From CAIZWU01 sp942492905 (GTDB taxonomy: Bacteria; Verrucomicrobiota; Verrucomicrobiia; Verrucomicrobiales; V1-33), in the NCBI GenBank assembly GCA_942492905.1, contig OW818657.1:3410001-3474000 (forward strand): 64,000 nucleotides of DNA, written 5' to 3'. The notes below the pieces were generated by a model. The model was not told the origin of the DNA, ran no database searches, and saw only the letters and a program-made list of their open reading frames with translations. Positions 27,050 to 36,680 of the stretch are shown here, piece after piece (the first letter of the stretch is position 1; every line of letters starts with the position of its first letter). The translations under genes were made by a program, and so were the position numbers.

Positions 27050-29080
27050 TCAGGCATTGCTGGAGGAAGCCACCACGCTTTCTTCCGGGGGCTGGCTGCT
27101 GGTTCCGGAAGGGCGGGAGGAATCGTCCGCAGCCCCCTGCAATTGCAGCAGCAGCACCGGCTGCACCGGCTGCGGGAAGCCTTTCAGCGTCAGCGGACTT
27201 AACTGCCGGCCGATGGCCCGGGAACCGAGGAGCTGTGCGGTATGCGGATCAATGATAACCTCCCGGGGTCCGGCTGAGGAACAGAGCCGGGAAGCCAGGT
27301 TCACTGGTTCCCCCAGCACGGTGTAGTTGAGCCGGTTTTCCGAGCCCATGCAGCCCGCGATGGCGGTGCCGCTGGCGATTCCGATGCCCATGAGCAGCGG
27401 CGGATGGGCCGTGGTTTGATTCAGCGCATCGCGGCGTGTCACCATTTCCAAGGCACAGGCTGCCGCATTGCCGGCATCATCCCCGTAGGACTTGGGTGCC
27501 CCGAAAATCGCCATGATCAGGTCTCCCACAAATTTATCGACCACCCCATGATGGCGATGCACTATTTCCGTCAGAGCCGTCATGTGTTCGTTCAACAGAT
27601 CAATCACACCTTCCGGCGGCATCCCGCTGGTGGTGGCCGTGAAGTCCCGGATATCGCAGAAGAGCACCGAGATTTCCCGCCGTTCCCCGCCCAGACAGGC
27701 GGTCTCAATCAGTTGCCGGGCAATGTCGTCGTCCGAGACCTGGAAGAGGATATCGCGGTACTGCTGGCGCTGTTTCAGCCCCGCCGCCATTTCATTGAAG
27801 GAGGTGGCCAGGGTGGCCAATTCATCATGGGTGGTGATCGGCACCCGGGTGTCGTAATGCCCCTGCATGATTTGCCGGGTGCCGTCCACCAGATTGCGCA
27901 CGGGGTGCACCAGGCGGCGGGAAATCAGACCGCACAGCAAAGCCGCCGCGCCATAGGCCAGGCCGGAGAATCCAATGATCTGCCCCCGCAGCACACTCTG
28001 CTCCTCGGAAAGCCCCGCGAGGGAATACAGAGTGATTTGATAGGCCTGGGGGGTGGACGATTCCGGATTCAGACTGCGGAACAACAATTGGTGGGGTTTC
28101 CCCTGGATCTCCACGGTAATCGCCTCCCTGGAGGATCCGGAAGTTTTCAGGTTATCACGGACCATGGAGCTCACCAGTTCAATGGCCTCCCGCGGGATGG
28201 AACGGCTGAAGAGTTGATCGTCAATCCACAGGCCAGTGAACAATTCCCCCGGCTTGTCGCGGCGGTTGAGATCATACAACGCCGACTCGCCATAAGTGGA
28301 AACCGGCAGACCCACCACCAGCGCGCCCAGCGGCTCGCTGGTGCCGGTTTTTTGAATCGGAGTGATAATGACTTCGCGCAGCATGGGCATGCGGAACCGC
28401 GATCCCCCGGCCGGTTTGACCGCAAGATAGGCCACCTCCTGGGAGGAAGGAACGCGGCTGACTTTGTTTTTCTCCAACCACGCAGTCTGGGCATCGGGTT
28501 CGGTCGGGGCCTTCAGGGTATGGATGCGCCCGGAGGCATCCATCAGGGCCAGATCCAAAGTGTCAGGACGCACCCAGCGGGGCCCCCGTCGCGGTCCTTC
28601 CGGAGCCCCCTCCTTCGGGATCTGGCCGGACCCGCGCATTTCAGCGATCACGGCAAGTTGCTGAGGGGAGGGCGGCCCCTGGAAATCAGGGAAAGCGCCC
28701 CCTGGACCGCTTCCGCCCGGACGGCTGGATCCCCGTCCCACGTTCTGACTCTCAAAAGAAGAAACCGAATCACGCACCACCCGGGCGCGTTCAAGGAGTT
28801 CGCGGTGGATCTCCTCCGGCAGGACGCCGTTCTCGGACTGCACCGCTTCGATGACGGTGGGCGAGCCCGCCAGTTCCTGACAACGTTCCCCGATGCTGTC
28901 GAGACGGGCTTTCTGCAGGCTGGCCAGGCTTTCCATCTGGGAAAGAAACCGTGCTTCAAAGATCTGCCGCCACGCTGACTCCAGACTGCGCCGGGTCACG
29001 GCGAAGAGGGAGACCGCCACGAGCGTGACGATGAATAACATTGCCAGCATCAGGCGGGGCGCAAAATTCAGGCGGAACAT
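27050..29080 (-). CDS. Membrane-bound class III adenylate/guanylate cyclase with extracytoplasmic sensor and HAMP
   Basis: 676 residues. First membrane helix about 9-29, a large extracytoplasmic region about 30-365 (Pro/Gly-rich insert at 113-170, Cache-like beta core with 'DLALMDASGRIHTL' and 'GALVVGLPVSTYG'), second helix about 366-387, HAMP about 388-442, then a class III cyclase domain about 468-645. Metal Asp 476 (FCDIRDFT) and Asp 520 (DKFVGDLIMAIFGAP) are present, as are substrate Lys 516 and VNLASRL with the transition-state Arg. The Lys plus Thr in NYTVLGEP suggests ATP. It converges with the efflux permease gene (43-base gap) and has no evident partner. Confidence 0.9.
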   Translation of the reverse strand: MFRLNFAPRLMLAMLFIVTLVAVSLFAVTRRSLESAWRQIFEARFLSQMESLASLQKARLDSIGERCQELAGSPTVIEAVQSENGVLPEEIHRELLERARVVRDSVSSFESQNVGRGSSRPGGSGPGGAFPDFQGPPSPQQLAVIAEMRGSGQIPKEGAPEGPRRGPRWVRPDTLDLALMDASGRIHTLKAPTEPDAQTAWLEKNKVSRVPSSQEVAYLAVKPAGGSRFRMPMLREVIITPIQKTGTSEPLGALVVGLPVSTYGESALYDLNRRDKPGELFTGLWIDDQLFSRSIPREAIELVSSMVRDNLKTSGSSREAITVEIQGKPHQLLFRSLNPESSTPQAYQITLYSLAGLSEEQSVLRGQIIGFSGLAYGAAALLCGLISRRLVHPVRNLVDGTRQIMQGHYDTRVPITTHDELATLATSFNEMAAGLKQRQQYRDILFQVSDDDIARQLIETACLGGERREISVLFCDIRDFTATTSGMPPEGVIDLLNEHMTALTEIVHRHHGVVDKFVGDLIMAIFGAPKSYGDDAGNAAACALEMVTRRDALNQTTAHPPLLMGIGIASGTAIAGCMGSENRLNYTVLGEPVNLASRLCSSAGPREVIIDPHTAQLLGSRAIGRQLSPLTLKGFPQPVQPVLLLQLQGAADDSSRPSGTSSQPPEESVVASSSNA

Positions 29081-29406
29081 GACACGCGGCAGTTGAGACC
29101 AGGCAGCAGAAGGCCGCCCGGAAGGTTTCCTTTATATTTGACATCACCAGTCTGCCTGATGTTGAAGCCTGAGGAAAGCTCTTTAGCCGCCTCCGGCCTG
29201 CACTCTGCCTGCCGGCCTTGGGATCATCTGGCATTTTGCCTCATTCCGGCGGATGAGCTCCGGCCGCCCACATTCAGGAAACCGCTTATTATCAACGACT
29301 TGAACCTAGGCCCATCCCCCAGGCACAGGTCGTGCATAAAAGTGCGGCATGCCGGAAGGTGCCTTCGGGTCCTCCTTCCGGATCATCCAAACTCTACTTA
29401 TACTCC
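29081..29406. other. Divergent intergenic region, no gene seen
   Basis: 326 bases between the cyclase start (minus) and the small lipoprotein gene (plus). Must contain both promoters. I see no RNA gene, strong dyad or repeat. Confidence 0.5.
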
Positions 29407-29607
29407 ATGAAACTTCTCCTCCTCATCACTGCCGCCATCCCCGTGATCACTGTCTGCAGCTGCAGCACCACCACGGTGGTCAAACCAGAGCCGACCGTGA
29501 TGAGTGAAACCAATATCCGCCGGAGCACCACCACCACGTCTTCCTACGGCTCGCCGATGCCTACCACAACCAGCAGCACGGAGACGCGCACCATCACGGC
29601 CGAATAA
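29407..29607 (+). CDS. Small Thr/Ser-rich lipoprotein
   Basis: 66 residues from the ATG at 29407. Signal peptide MKLLLLITAAIPVITV followed by a lipobox-like VCSC. The mature part is nearly all Thr, Ser and Pro (TTTTSS, MPTTTSSTETRT), a disordered spacer. Small lipoproteins of this kind are frequent in Verrucomicrobia and have no known function. A hairpin 60 bases downstream may end its transcript. Confidence 0.65.
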   Translation: MKLLLLITAAIPVITVCSCSTTTVVKPEPTVMSETNIRRSTTTTSSYGSPMPTTTSSTETRTITAE

Positions 29608-29667
29608 CGTCGGGGCCCGCAGAACATTTGCTGTCCGGATTCCCCCCACCCGGAAAGCCAAGACAGG

Positions 29668-29697
29668 CAGAGGAAATCCGTTCGCGGATTTCCTCTG
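29668..29697. terminator. Perfect 13-bp hairpin with TTCG loop between convergent genes
   Basis: CAGAGGAAATCCG (29668-29680) and its exact complement CGGATTTCCTCTG (29685-29697) flank a TTCG tetraloop, an exceptionally stable RNA hairpin. It lies between the small lipoprotein (plus) and the end of the ABC permease gene (minus), and could serve both strands. No long T-tract follows on either side. Confidence 0.7.
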
Positions 29698-29866
29698 TCC
29701 CATTCTCCGCGAAGCGGCGGGCGAGCGGAATGCAGACGACCAGCTTCAGATGCGCCACCAGTTGATCACCAGCGCCCGGGCCTCGCCTGCGAGTGCGGCC
29801 GCCCCGGGATGCGGGGCCAGGAACCGCTCGCGGATCAAACCCGGCCCAGTATCTTTGTCATGAAGA

Positions 29867-31573
29867 TCAAATCGTAAGCGCCTGCCCCGATTCCACGGCC
29901 TCCTGCCCCTCGCCATACACCGAGGCCCGGCGCGCCTGACGGATCTGCCGCAGCCTCAGCAGCAGCCAGAGGGTAGTCAATCCGGTCACTCCCTGCCAAA
30001 ACCAGAACGCCCGCGGAATGGCCCGGGCCACTGCTTTGGGGAAAACATAATCGGTCGAGACCAGGCTGGCGGCCGCATAGGCTGGAGCCGAAACCGGGGA
30101 AACGCCGGCCAGCCACGTTGCAGGCGTCATGGAGCGGTTGTTCACACTTCCAATAATGCCCCCCGCCATCACCGGCAGGACTGCGGCGAAAATCACGGCA
30201 AGGAAAAACTTCTGTCCGCCCCACGCTTCCAGGATCGCCTGGGAGGCCAGGCCCGCCCCGAGCAGGATCAGGGCAAAAGTCGCTCCGGCATAACCTGCCA
30301 GTTGGTGGCCGGCAAACCAGTGGGACCCCATCAACTCCTTCGCAAAAATCGTCCAGCCGACCGCTCCGGCCACCGCCATCAGGGCGACTATCACCGTGGA
30401 GGATGCCGGATCGGACAGGCGTGGGATCCGTTTCCAGCCCAGCTTGCGCCCACGGCGCAGTCCGCGGGTCTGGCGTTCCACCGTGGGAGTGATGATGAAT
30501 GTCAGCACCACCAGCAACAGCAGCGTGACCATGCCATACAGGGCGATCATGGAGACCGCCTCAATCACCCCCGGCTCCCAATTGGCTTCCCGGAGAAAGC
30601 GGCGGTTGAATTGCCGCGAGGGAAACAACAGGCCAGGTTCGATCAGCGGCAGGGCATTGCCCAGCAGCATCAACTGCATCCAGACAAACAACCCGAAGGC
30701 CCAGGCCTTGCCCAGCAAATGGGAGTCCGGCTGCCGCCAGCGCCGCCACAACATCACGACAAAAGTCAGGATGAGCACGCTCTGGGAAAACAACGTGAAC
30801 GTGGCCTCCGAAAAGCGCAGGCCAAAGAAACGCACATCCGGCTCGAATGATTTCGCAAACCGCACCATCCCGCCCATTTCCCGCGGCATCAGGTTGGCAA
30901 TGTTTTCATCCACCACCGGCCAGATGGTCAGGTATTTGAAATACACCAGCCCAAACTTGGCCGCCTGCGGGATCACCGTGTAGAGCAGGAAAATCACAAT
31001 AATGGAGAACAGAAACGCCCAGCGCCGGTTCTTCACCACCGTCCCCATCACCAGTCCCGTCAGATGATAGAGCAAGGCCGAGGACAGCAGCCCCAGGTAG
31101 ATCGGCACCCACGCGGAAGCCTCCACCTCACCCTGCCACAAGGCCCAGACCGTGAAGGGCAGCGTGGCCGCAAACATGCACCACTCCCGGATGGGCAGCC
31201 CCAGCAGATAGCCCAGCACTTTGGTCAGCGGAGTGAGAGGGGAGAGCCGTTGATAGTCCAGGGTGCCCTCATCCGCTTCCGCAGTGATCCCTCCGGCCAC
31301 ATTGCCGGTGCCGAGGAAAAACAGAATAATGGCTTGCAGCACCAGCAGCGGGATCAGCGTCGCCCGCTCGGCATCGGAGGCCGTCATCTGCCCCCGATAA
31401 CGCAAAGCGGTGCTGAAACTGAAATAGAGGAAACCCGCAAGGATCAGGGTAATTAATAGCGACACCATCAGGGCCTGCGGCCGCAGCCGGGCGCGCACAT
31501 AACGGCGGAAAATCGGATTGGGCCACCAGCGGCGGGGAACCGGAACCGGACCGGGCGTAGGAAAATCACTCAT
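29867..31573 (-). CDS. ABC-2 type transporter permease
   Basis: 568 residues with at least ten hydrophobic segments (among them LMVSLLITLILAGFLYFSF, VLQAIILFFLGTGNVAGGI, FLFSIIVIFLLYTVIP). The GGITAEADEGTLDYQRLSPL stretch after the second helix matches the ABC-2 permease signature 'E-E--GTL--L---P'. The start overlaps the stop of the ATPase gene (ATGA, 31570-31573). Together they make a complete exporter if the permease homodimerises. Substrate unknown; relatives are often annotated as drug, polysaccharide or gliding-type exporters. Confidence 0.88.
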   Translation of the reverse strand: MSDFPTPGPVPVPRRWWPNPIFRRYVRARLRPQALMVSLLITLILAGFLYFSFSTALRYRGQMTASDAERATLIPLLVLQAIILFFLGTGNVAGGITAEADEGTLDYQRLSPLTPLTKVLGYLLGLPIREWCMFAATLPFTVWALWQGEVEASAWVPIYLGLLSSALLYHLTGLVMGTVVKNRRWAFLFSIIVIFLLYTVIPQAAKFGLVYFKYLTIWPVVDENIANLMPREMGGMVRFAKSFEPDVRFFGLRFSEATFTLFSQSVLILTFVVMLWRRWRQPDSHLLGKAWAFGLFVWMQLMLLGNALPLIEPGLLFPSRQFNRRFLREANWEPGVIEAVSMIALYGMVTLLLLVVLTFIITPTVERQTRGLRRGRKLGWKRIPRLSDPASSTVIVALMAVAGAVGWTIFAKELMGSHWFAGHQLAGYAGATFALILLGAGLASQAILEAWGGQKFFLAVIFAAVLPVMAGGIIGSVNNRSMTPATWLAGVSPVSAPAYAAASLVSTDYVFPKAVARAIPRAFWFWQGVTGLTTLWLLLRLRQIRQARRASVYGEGQEAVESGQALTI

Positions 31574-32547
31574 GGGACAGGCAATAAAGGGGGAAGCGCC
31601 GGAGCGGAGCCGGACTCGGCCACATCCACGAGGATTTCCTCAAAGGTGGACTTCTGCTCCTCCAGCACATGGATCAAAAACTCCTCGCGCACCAGACTGG
31701 ACACCAGCGCCGCCTGTTCATGCGGACTGCCGGCAAACCGGAAGGTGATGCGTTCCCCTGCCAATAACACCTCCGTCACGTGCGGCTGATCCCCCAGCCA
31801 CCCTGCCGCTTCCGCCACCCGCTCCAGCACGCCCAGGGTCAGAGTCCGCTCCGCCCGGCCCAGCACCCGCCGCACCTCCTCCACCGAACCGGATGCCAGC
31901 AGTTTCCCCCGGTTCATCACACAAAGGGAAGTGCACATTTCCGCCAGCTCGCTGAGGATATGCGAACTCACAATAATCGTCGCCCCATCCGCCGCGAGCG
32001 TCCGCAGCGCCATCCGCAGTTGCCGGCGTGACAGCGGGTCCATCCCGCTGGCCGGTTCATCCAGGATCAGCACCCGGGGCCGGTGCAGCAGGGTCTTGGC
32101 CAGCACCAGCCGCTGGGTCTGGCCCCGCGACAGCGACTTGCAGAATACCCCGCGTTTTTCCAACAAACTCACCAGCCCGAGGCATTCCTCCACCCGGTCC
32201 CGCCGCTCCCCCGCACTGCCCAGCCCATGGGACTCCGCGAAGAGATCCAGAAACTCCCACACCTTCATGTCCGACGGCACCGGCGCCAGATCCGGCATGT
32301 AGCCCATCACCCGCCGCGCCGCCTCCGGCTGCTCGAAGATATCGATCCCCGCCAGCTTCACCGAGCCATAGGTTGGCTCCATCAGCGTCGCCAGCACGCG
32401 GAAGGTGCTGGTCTTCCCTGCTCCATTCGGCCCCACCAATCCAAAAATCTCCCCCGGCGGCACATCCATCGTCACATCGTCCACCGCGATGAAGTTCCCA
32501 TAGTCCACCCGCAGGTCTTTGATTTGGATGGCAGGCTCAGCAGACAT
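31570..32547 (-). CDS. ABC transporter ATP-binding protein
   Basis: 325 residues from the ATG at 32547; a TTG six codons earlier (32565) is also possible. Walker A GPNGAGKT near residues 39-46, Q-loop region, signature SLSRGQTQRL (LSRGQ instead of LSGGQ), Walker B VLILDEPASGMDP and the H-loop in IIVSSHILSE. The C-terminal about 100 residues match the extension found in CcmA/NatA-like exporters. Co-transcribed and translationally coupled with the ABC-2 permease. It is the first gene of this minus-strand pair. Confidence 0.94.
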   Translation of the reverse strand: MSAEPAIQIKDLRVDYGNFIAVDDVTMDVPPGEIFGLVGPNGAGKTSTFRVLATLMEPTYGSVKLAGIDIFEQPEAARRVMGYMPDLAPVPSDMKVWEFLDLFAESHGLGSAGERRDRVEECLGLVSLLEKRGVFCKSLSRGQTQRLVLAKTLLHRPRVLILDEPASGMDPLSRRQLRMALRTLAADGATIIVSSHILSELAEMCTSLCVMNRGKLLASGSVEEVRRVLGRAERTLTLGVLERVAEAAGWLGDQPHVTEVLLAGERITFRFAGSPHEQAALVSSLVREEFLIHVLEEQKSTFEEILVDVAESGSAPALPPLLPVP

Positions 32548-32649
32548 GATCAGGAAAAAACCCAAGGCGGGCTGGGCGGATCAGACCATGATTCCCCGCC
32601 CATGACAAATACTTCCGCAAGGATTTAAGCGGTCGTCCGGCTCCAAGAC

Positions 32650-32667
32650 CGGGCTTGCCAGCCCGGC
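32650..32667. other. Short perfect hairpin in a divergent promoter region
   Basis: CCGGGCT-TGCC-AGCCCGG forms a 7-bp stem with a 4-base loop, about 15-30 bases before the start codon at 32680. It may affect translation of the plus-strand gene or be incidental. Confidence 0.3.
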
Positions 32668-32679
32668 CCCGCTCAGGTT

Positions 32680-33636
32680 ATGCATGCCCTCATGCGTGCC
32701 CCTCTTTTTCTGGCGATTGGTCTGGCGGTTGGAATAACCGGAGCGGTGCTGTTCCAGGACAGCTTCATGCCTGACGAAGGCAGCCCGGAGGAACGGCTCG
32801 CCAATCTCGAACGCGAACTCGCCCGCACCAGGATCTCCCTCGCCGCCGCCGAGGCCCGCGCCCCCAAACCGGAAGCCAGTACCCAGCAAAAACTCTCCCG
32901 CGGCGCCCGCACCATCATGGAGGACATCAAGGACGGCCGCGAAGTCGATATGAACGACATCTACCAGGCCGCCAAACCCGCCCTGCGCGATCTCTCCCCC
33001 ATCTTCGAACGACTCCAGCGCAAGGACATGCGCCGCCACCACGAATTCATCCTCGCCGATCTCACCCGGAAATACCATCTCACCCCCGCCCAGCAGGAAT
33101 CCCTGCGCGAGTGGCAGAAGAAGAAAATCGAGGAGGACATCGCCGTCATGCGCGCCTTTCACCAGCAGGACAACACCACCCTCGAAGACATGGTCAAGGC
33201 CGGCCGCAAAACCCCGCCCAAAGCCGGGCTCGATAGCTTCATGGAAAAAACCCTCACCGGTCAGGACCTCACCGCCTACAAAACCGACCGCCTCAACCAA
33301 CGCGTCGAACAGGTCCAGTCTGAAGCCGACCGCCGCGTCTCCCGTCTGAACGGCGTGGTCGCCCTCGATGACGCCCAGCAGGACCAAGTCTTCGCCCTCA
33401 TGGCCCGCAGCTCTCCGGAGTTCGATCCCTCCATGCAATTCGAAGGCCTCACCGGCGACACCGCCAAACTCGACCCCGGCCAATCCCGCGACGAGGCCAT
33501 CCTCCAGGTCCTCCGCCCCGACCAGCGCCAGCAATACGAGGACCACCGCAACGCCCGCCGCCTCGAAGCCCAGAAGGAATTCACCGACGTCGGCATCCGC
33601 CTCCCGGACAACTGGGACATGTTCGGCGATGAGTAG
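32680..33636 (+). CDS. Membrane-anchored coiled-coil protein, unknown function
   Basis: 318 residues (an alternative ATG at 32692 gives MRAPLFLAIG). A single N-terminal membrane helix (PLFLAIGLAVGITGAVLF) is followed by a coiled-coil (EERLANLERELARTRISLAAAEAR) and a long helical, highly charged body. Motifs such as LTPAQQESLREW and the charged helical spacing faintly recall the LTxxQ/CpxP-Spy fold, but I would not assign it. Divergent from the ABC exporter operon. No catalytic residues recognised. Confidence 0.7.
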   Translation: MHALMRAPLFLAIGLAVGITGAVLFQDSFMPDEGSPEERLANLERELARTRISLAAAEARAPKPEASTQQKLSRGARTIMEDIKDGREVDMNDIYQAAKPALRDLSPIFERLQRKDMRRHHEFILADLTRKYHLTPAQQESLREWQKKKIEEDIAVMRAFHQQDNTTLEDMVKAGRKTPPKAGLDSFMEKTLTGQDLTAYKTDRLNQRVEQVQSEADRRVSRLNGVVALDDAQQDQVFALMARSSPEFDPSMQFEGLTGDTAKLDPGQSRDEAILQVLRPDQRQQYEDHRNARRLEAQKEFTDVGIRLPDNWDMFGDE

Positions 33637-33732
33637 CTGGAAGCTTTGGCAGAAACGCCCGCCGCCTCGTCCACCCCATCTAACCGCACCGCCTGAGTTC
33701 CGTCCGCGGGACCCTGCCGCCCCCCATCCCTC

Positions 33733-34140
33733 TCAAAAAGGCGTCAACCGGTCCCGGAAGGCTCCCACCGACACCAGGGCCCGGCGCTCATCGCAGTGGG
33801 TCACCGACAGCGCATCGCCCTCCACCACATAGATCGCATCCTGCTGGAACTGGTCCCCGAGGTCACACCCCTCCTCCCAATCCAGCGCCACCGCCCAGCC
33901 CGGCTCCATGTGGGTGGTCTCCCGGGAATACCCCGTAACCGCCCGCATCCATTGGCCGCGGCCCTGCAGGACAGCTTCCAGTTTCTGGTTCTGGGCTTCG
34001 TTCATCGCGCCCGTCCAGCGCTCCCCGGTCGTGGCATACGCGGTGATAATAACAAACCGCTCCGGCCAATCTTCGGTGCCGTCGCGGGAGATGAAGTGGG
34101 TCAGGAAGTAGGCTGGATTCATAATGTCGGAAATGGTCAT
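33733..34140 (-). CDS. DUF3293 domain protein
   Basis: 135 residues from the ATG at 34140 (MTISDIMNPAYFL); the frame is open 18 codons upstream. The core RFVIITAYATTGERW, NQKLEAVLQGRG, VTGYSRETTHMEPGWAVAL and LGDQFQQDAIYVVEGD matches the DUF3293 pattern of a small cytoplasmic protein with conserved N, Q and E residues. Biochemical function unknown. It stands alone on the minus strand. Confidence 0.72.
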   Translation of the reverse strand: MTISDIMNPAYFLTHFISRDGTEDWPERFVIITAYATTGERWTGAMNEAQNQKLEAVLQGRGQWMRAVTGYSRETTHMEPGWAVALDWEEGCDLGDQFQQDAIYVVEGDALSVTHCDERRALVSVGAFRDRLTPF

Positions 34141-34336
34141 GGATACCACCAATGGATAAACTTGAAAAGGACGCTGTCGGCGCAGTAATTTCACCCATCT
34201 GACAGCTCATCACAGATTCAGCCGCATGAAAGGAGGCCCCCAAAAGCTGCGGCGCGTATTTCTCCTGAATCCGTGATGATCCGTTCCATCCGTGGATTCG
34301 AGGGCTCCCCTTTCCCCGCTTACGGCTGGCTCCATC

Positions 34337-34657
34337 TCATCCCCCCTCCGCAGCTTTGGCCTCGTTCCGTTTACGCGTGGCCGCCGCTTTTTTGGCAGAG
34401 GCGGACCGCGCTGCGGCAGGGCGGGCCGCCGCTGCGGCTCCTCCTTTCCGTCCTCCTTTGAGATAGGGACCCGGGTTCTCCGCACGTCCCCGGCCGGAGC
34501 CACTCTTTTTCCCTCCTCCGGAGATCTTGTTCACGGTCGCCCAGGCCCGGCTTTCCGCCTCCTCCGGGTCCACCCCGCGTTCTTCATAACCTTCCGCGAT
34601 GTGTGCCGCCTGGCGTTTCTGTTTATCCGTGTAGGCTGATTTGTCTCCCTGGGGCAT
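34337..34657 (-). CDS. Small basic 'plasmid stabilization'-type protein
   Basis: 106 residues from the ATG at 34657. The N-terminal half (KSAYTDKQKRQAAHIAEGYEERG, AESRAWATVNKISGGGKKSGSGRG) is a well-conserved family usually annotated as plasmid stabilization or stress-related. The C-terminal half is Ala/Lys/Arg-rich and histone H1-like (RSASAKKAAATRKR), suggesting nucleic-acid binding. The frame continues upstream but without family-like sequence. Molecular role unproven. Confidence 0.75.
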   Translation of the reverse strand: MPQGDKSAYTDKQKRQAAHIAEGYEERGVDPEEAESRAWATVNKISGGGKKSGSGRGRAENPGPYLKGGRKGGAAAAARPAAARSASAKKAAATRKRNEAKAAEGG

Positions 34658-35031
34658 GACCGTGATCCTTTCTTTCAGGGTTGAGGTTTGGGGTTCGGGA
34701 TTTCCGGCAAGCGATGGAGGCCAAGCCTGGACCACCGCCTCCCGGCCATACCCTCCCATGCAGGAAAAATGCCTCGTCCATCCTCGGCTCATCCGTGCCC
34801 CTCCTCCCGTATCCCGCCCCCGCACCAGGAGCGGCGGTCTTGCAAAAAATCACATTCCTCCCCGTCCCGCATTGCCATTTGCCACAGCGCCCGCCCTGCC
34901 CGTCGGGGCGCGCTTTCGGCACAGCCTGTGCAACAGACAGAACTGGGTGGAAAAAACGGTGCCTCCTCACCGGCGGGTTCCCCGTCTCCATCCGTTCCGT
35001 CCCTTCCACCTATCCACCCCTCACCGCCGCC

Positions 35032-35274
35032 ATGAAAACCTGCCATCACTGCGGAAACTCCTACGACAAATGTTTTGATATCGTCTTCTCGGGCAAGACC
35101 TACAGCTTCGACTCCTTCGAGTGCGCCATCCACGTCTTCGCCCCGGTTTGCGATCACTGCGATTGCCGCATCCTCGGCCACGGTGTCGAGGGGGATGGCG
35201 AGATCTACTGCTGCGCCCACTGCGCCCGCCAAGCCGGCGTCGAGGGCCTCGTGGACAACGCTGCCCACGCCTAG
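35032..35274 (+). CDS. Small Cys-rich putative zinc-binding protein
   Basis: 80 residues. Cys pairs CHHC, CDHCDC and CCAHC plus several His (GHGVEGDGEIYCCAHCAR) outline a treble-clef/LIM-like metal site. The family, with signature 'K-C--CGN-YD--F', FDSFECAIH and CCAHC, is a common uncharacterised bacterial protein. No DNA-binding helix is seen. Upstream frames up to 34681 are open but lack the family sequence, so the ATG at 35032 is preferred. Confidence 0.8.
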   Translation: MKTCHHCGNSYDKCFDIVFSGKTYSFDSFECAIHVFAPVCDHCDCRILGHGVEGDGEIYCCAHCARQAGVEGLVDNAAHA

Positions 35275-35395
35275 ATCTCCGGCGTCCTCTCCGATCCCTC
35301 ATCCCCATCTCCCCGTTCCTCCACCGGCACAGGGCCGCATCCCTTCCCCTCCATCGTCCGTCCCGCAGCCTCCCCTACGCAACCCCCGAGCGGTT

Positions 35396-35986
35396 ATGAA
35401 AACCGAGACTCCCCTCCTCACCTCTGCCCTCCAGGCCGAGATCCTCCATGCCATCCACGCCGATCACCACGCCTGTCCGCTGGTGAGCGCCGAAGTCGAG
35501 GCCGTCCCCAGCCTGCCGGACGGTTGGGTGCGCCTCCACCTCGTCCTGCCCGACTACTCCACCCTCCAGGTCTTCGGCGATGCCGAGGAAATCCTCGCCA
35601 CCCTCATCAAACGCCGGGGCGGGCTCGCCAGCACCTCCAGCAATTGTCTGGACTACTGGCACAGCCTTGGCCACGCCGCCCCGCCCCGCCTCGCCCAGTG
35701 GCCCGGAGCCGAAATCTTCTGGGCCAGCCCCTACGATGAAGACCACGGCCGCTTCGCCGTCTACAGCGTCCCCCAAAACTGCGGCATCCAGTATCTCGCC
35801 GGTTATGAAGGCCCCAACGCCCAGGCCGATGACAAGGCCGATTACGGCAACCTCTCCGGCACCCCGGCCGGAGCCGCTCACCACGGATTCCCTCCCTACC
35901 GGGAAAACAACTCCCTCAACCCCTGGGACCTCTTCCTCGCCAGTGTCAAAACCGTCCAGCCCTTCGGCCAGTCCACCGGCGCCTGA
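35396..35986 (+). CDS. Hypothetical protein, unknown function
   Basis: 196 residues from the ATG at 35396 (MKTETPLLTS). Acidic, probably cytoplasmic, no membrane segment. Recognisable conserved-looking blocks are WVRLHLVLPDYSTLQVFGDAEEIL and NCLDYWHSLGHAAPPRL, but I cannot assign a family. Codon use and GC fit the neighbours. It lies 122 bases after the Cys-rich gene in the same orientation, so co-transcription is possible. Confidence 0.6.
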   Translation: MKTETPLLTSALQAEILHAIHADHHACPLVSAEVEAVPSLPDGWVRLHLVLPDYSTLQVFGDAEEILATLIKRRGGLASTSSNCLDYWHSLGHAAPPRLAQWPGAEIFWASPYDEDHGRFAVYSVPQNCGIQYLAGYEGPNAQADDKADYGNLSGTPAGAAHHGFPPYRENNSLNPWDLFLASVKTVQPFGQSTGA

Positions 35987-36032
35987 TCCGCCTCCCATCG
36001 CCACGCCGCCGGGAGTGCATAAGGAGCCTGCG

Positions 36033-36638
36033 CTACAGTCCCTTCCGCTGGGCATTATGCAGACGGCCCACTTCCTTCCGTTGCAGGGACCGGTCCAAAA
36101 TACTGAGCACGGCGTTCACCCGGGAGACTTCGGACGCATTGAGTTCCGACCAGTTGTGTGAGGTGATATGTTCAGCCAGCCCGGAAGTGAGGACCCCGGG
36201 AGGCACCGGCGTTTTAAAGACCGCGTCCCCCGCCATCCATACCACCGGATAGAAAACGGAAGCCGGCAGGGCGAGATACTTCTGCAGCGCCCGCACATGG
36301 AGTTTGTTCTGGTGCAGCGGGTTTTGGAACCGCTGGCGCTTCCGGTAAACTTGCTGCGTCCAGCTGGCGTCCCCAGCCCTGCCAAATATCCAGCCTGACA
36401 GATTCTTGGTCTCGATCACAAACAGCCCAAACTCTGACACCACCACATGATCCACCTGGGTCGTGCCCTTCCCGTCCGGCCGTGGCAGATAAAGGTCGTG
36501 GTGACACCGGTAGATGGCCGGGTCCAGCTTCCCCAGGAAGCTCCTGCGGGTGACCGTCTCCCCCCTCCATCCTTTGAACCGGGCGGCATCCGGCTGTACC
36601 AGAGCCTGGAAGACCAGTTTCAAAAAATCCAGAATCAT
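36033..36638 (-). CDS. NERD-domain protein (nuclease-related)
   Basis: 201 residues. A NERD domain covers about 25-130: GWRGETVTRR, HHDLYLP, TQVDHVVVSEFGLFVIETKN with the Asp, Glu and Lys of a restriction-endonuclease-like (D...ExK) site, then the trailing helical region. NERD proteins are inferred nucleases; most have no defined target. It follows a second NERD gene by 42 bases on the same strand, forming a likely two-gene operon. Confidence 0.82.
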   Translation of the reverse strand: MILDFLKLVFQALVQPDAARFKGWRGETVTRRSFLGKLDPAIYRCHHDLYLPRPDGKGTTQVDHVVVSEFGLFVIETKNLSGWIFGRAGDASWTQQVYRKRQRFQNPLHQNKLHVRALQKYLALPASVFYPVVWMAGDAVFKTPVPPGVLTSGLAEHITSHNWSELNASEVSRVNAVLSILDRSLQRKEVGRLHNAQRKGL

Positions 36639-36680
36639 CGGGAAGGAACCGGGTTCAGAGTCGTCGAATTCAGGGCAGAT

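Noticed and set aside
29752..29866. A short minus-strand reading (IRERFLAPHPGAAALAGEARALV...) after the ABC permease
   Set aside because: It looks slightly coding-like but is only about 30-40 codons, has no proper start and no family; kept out as a possible gene remnant.
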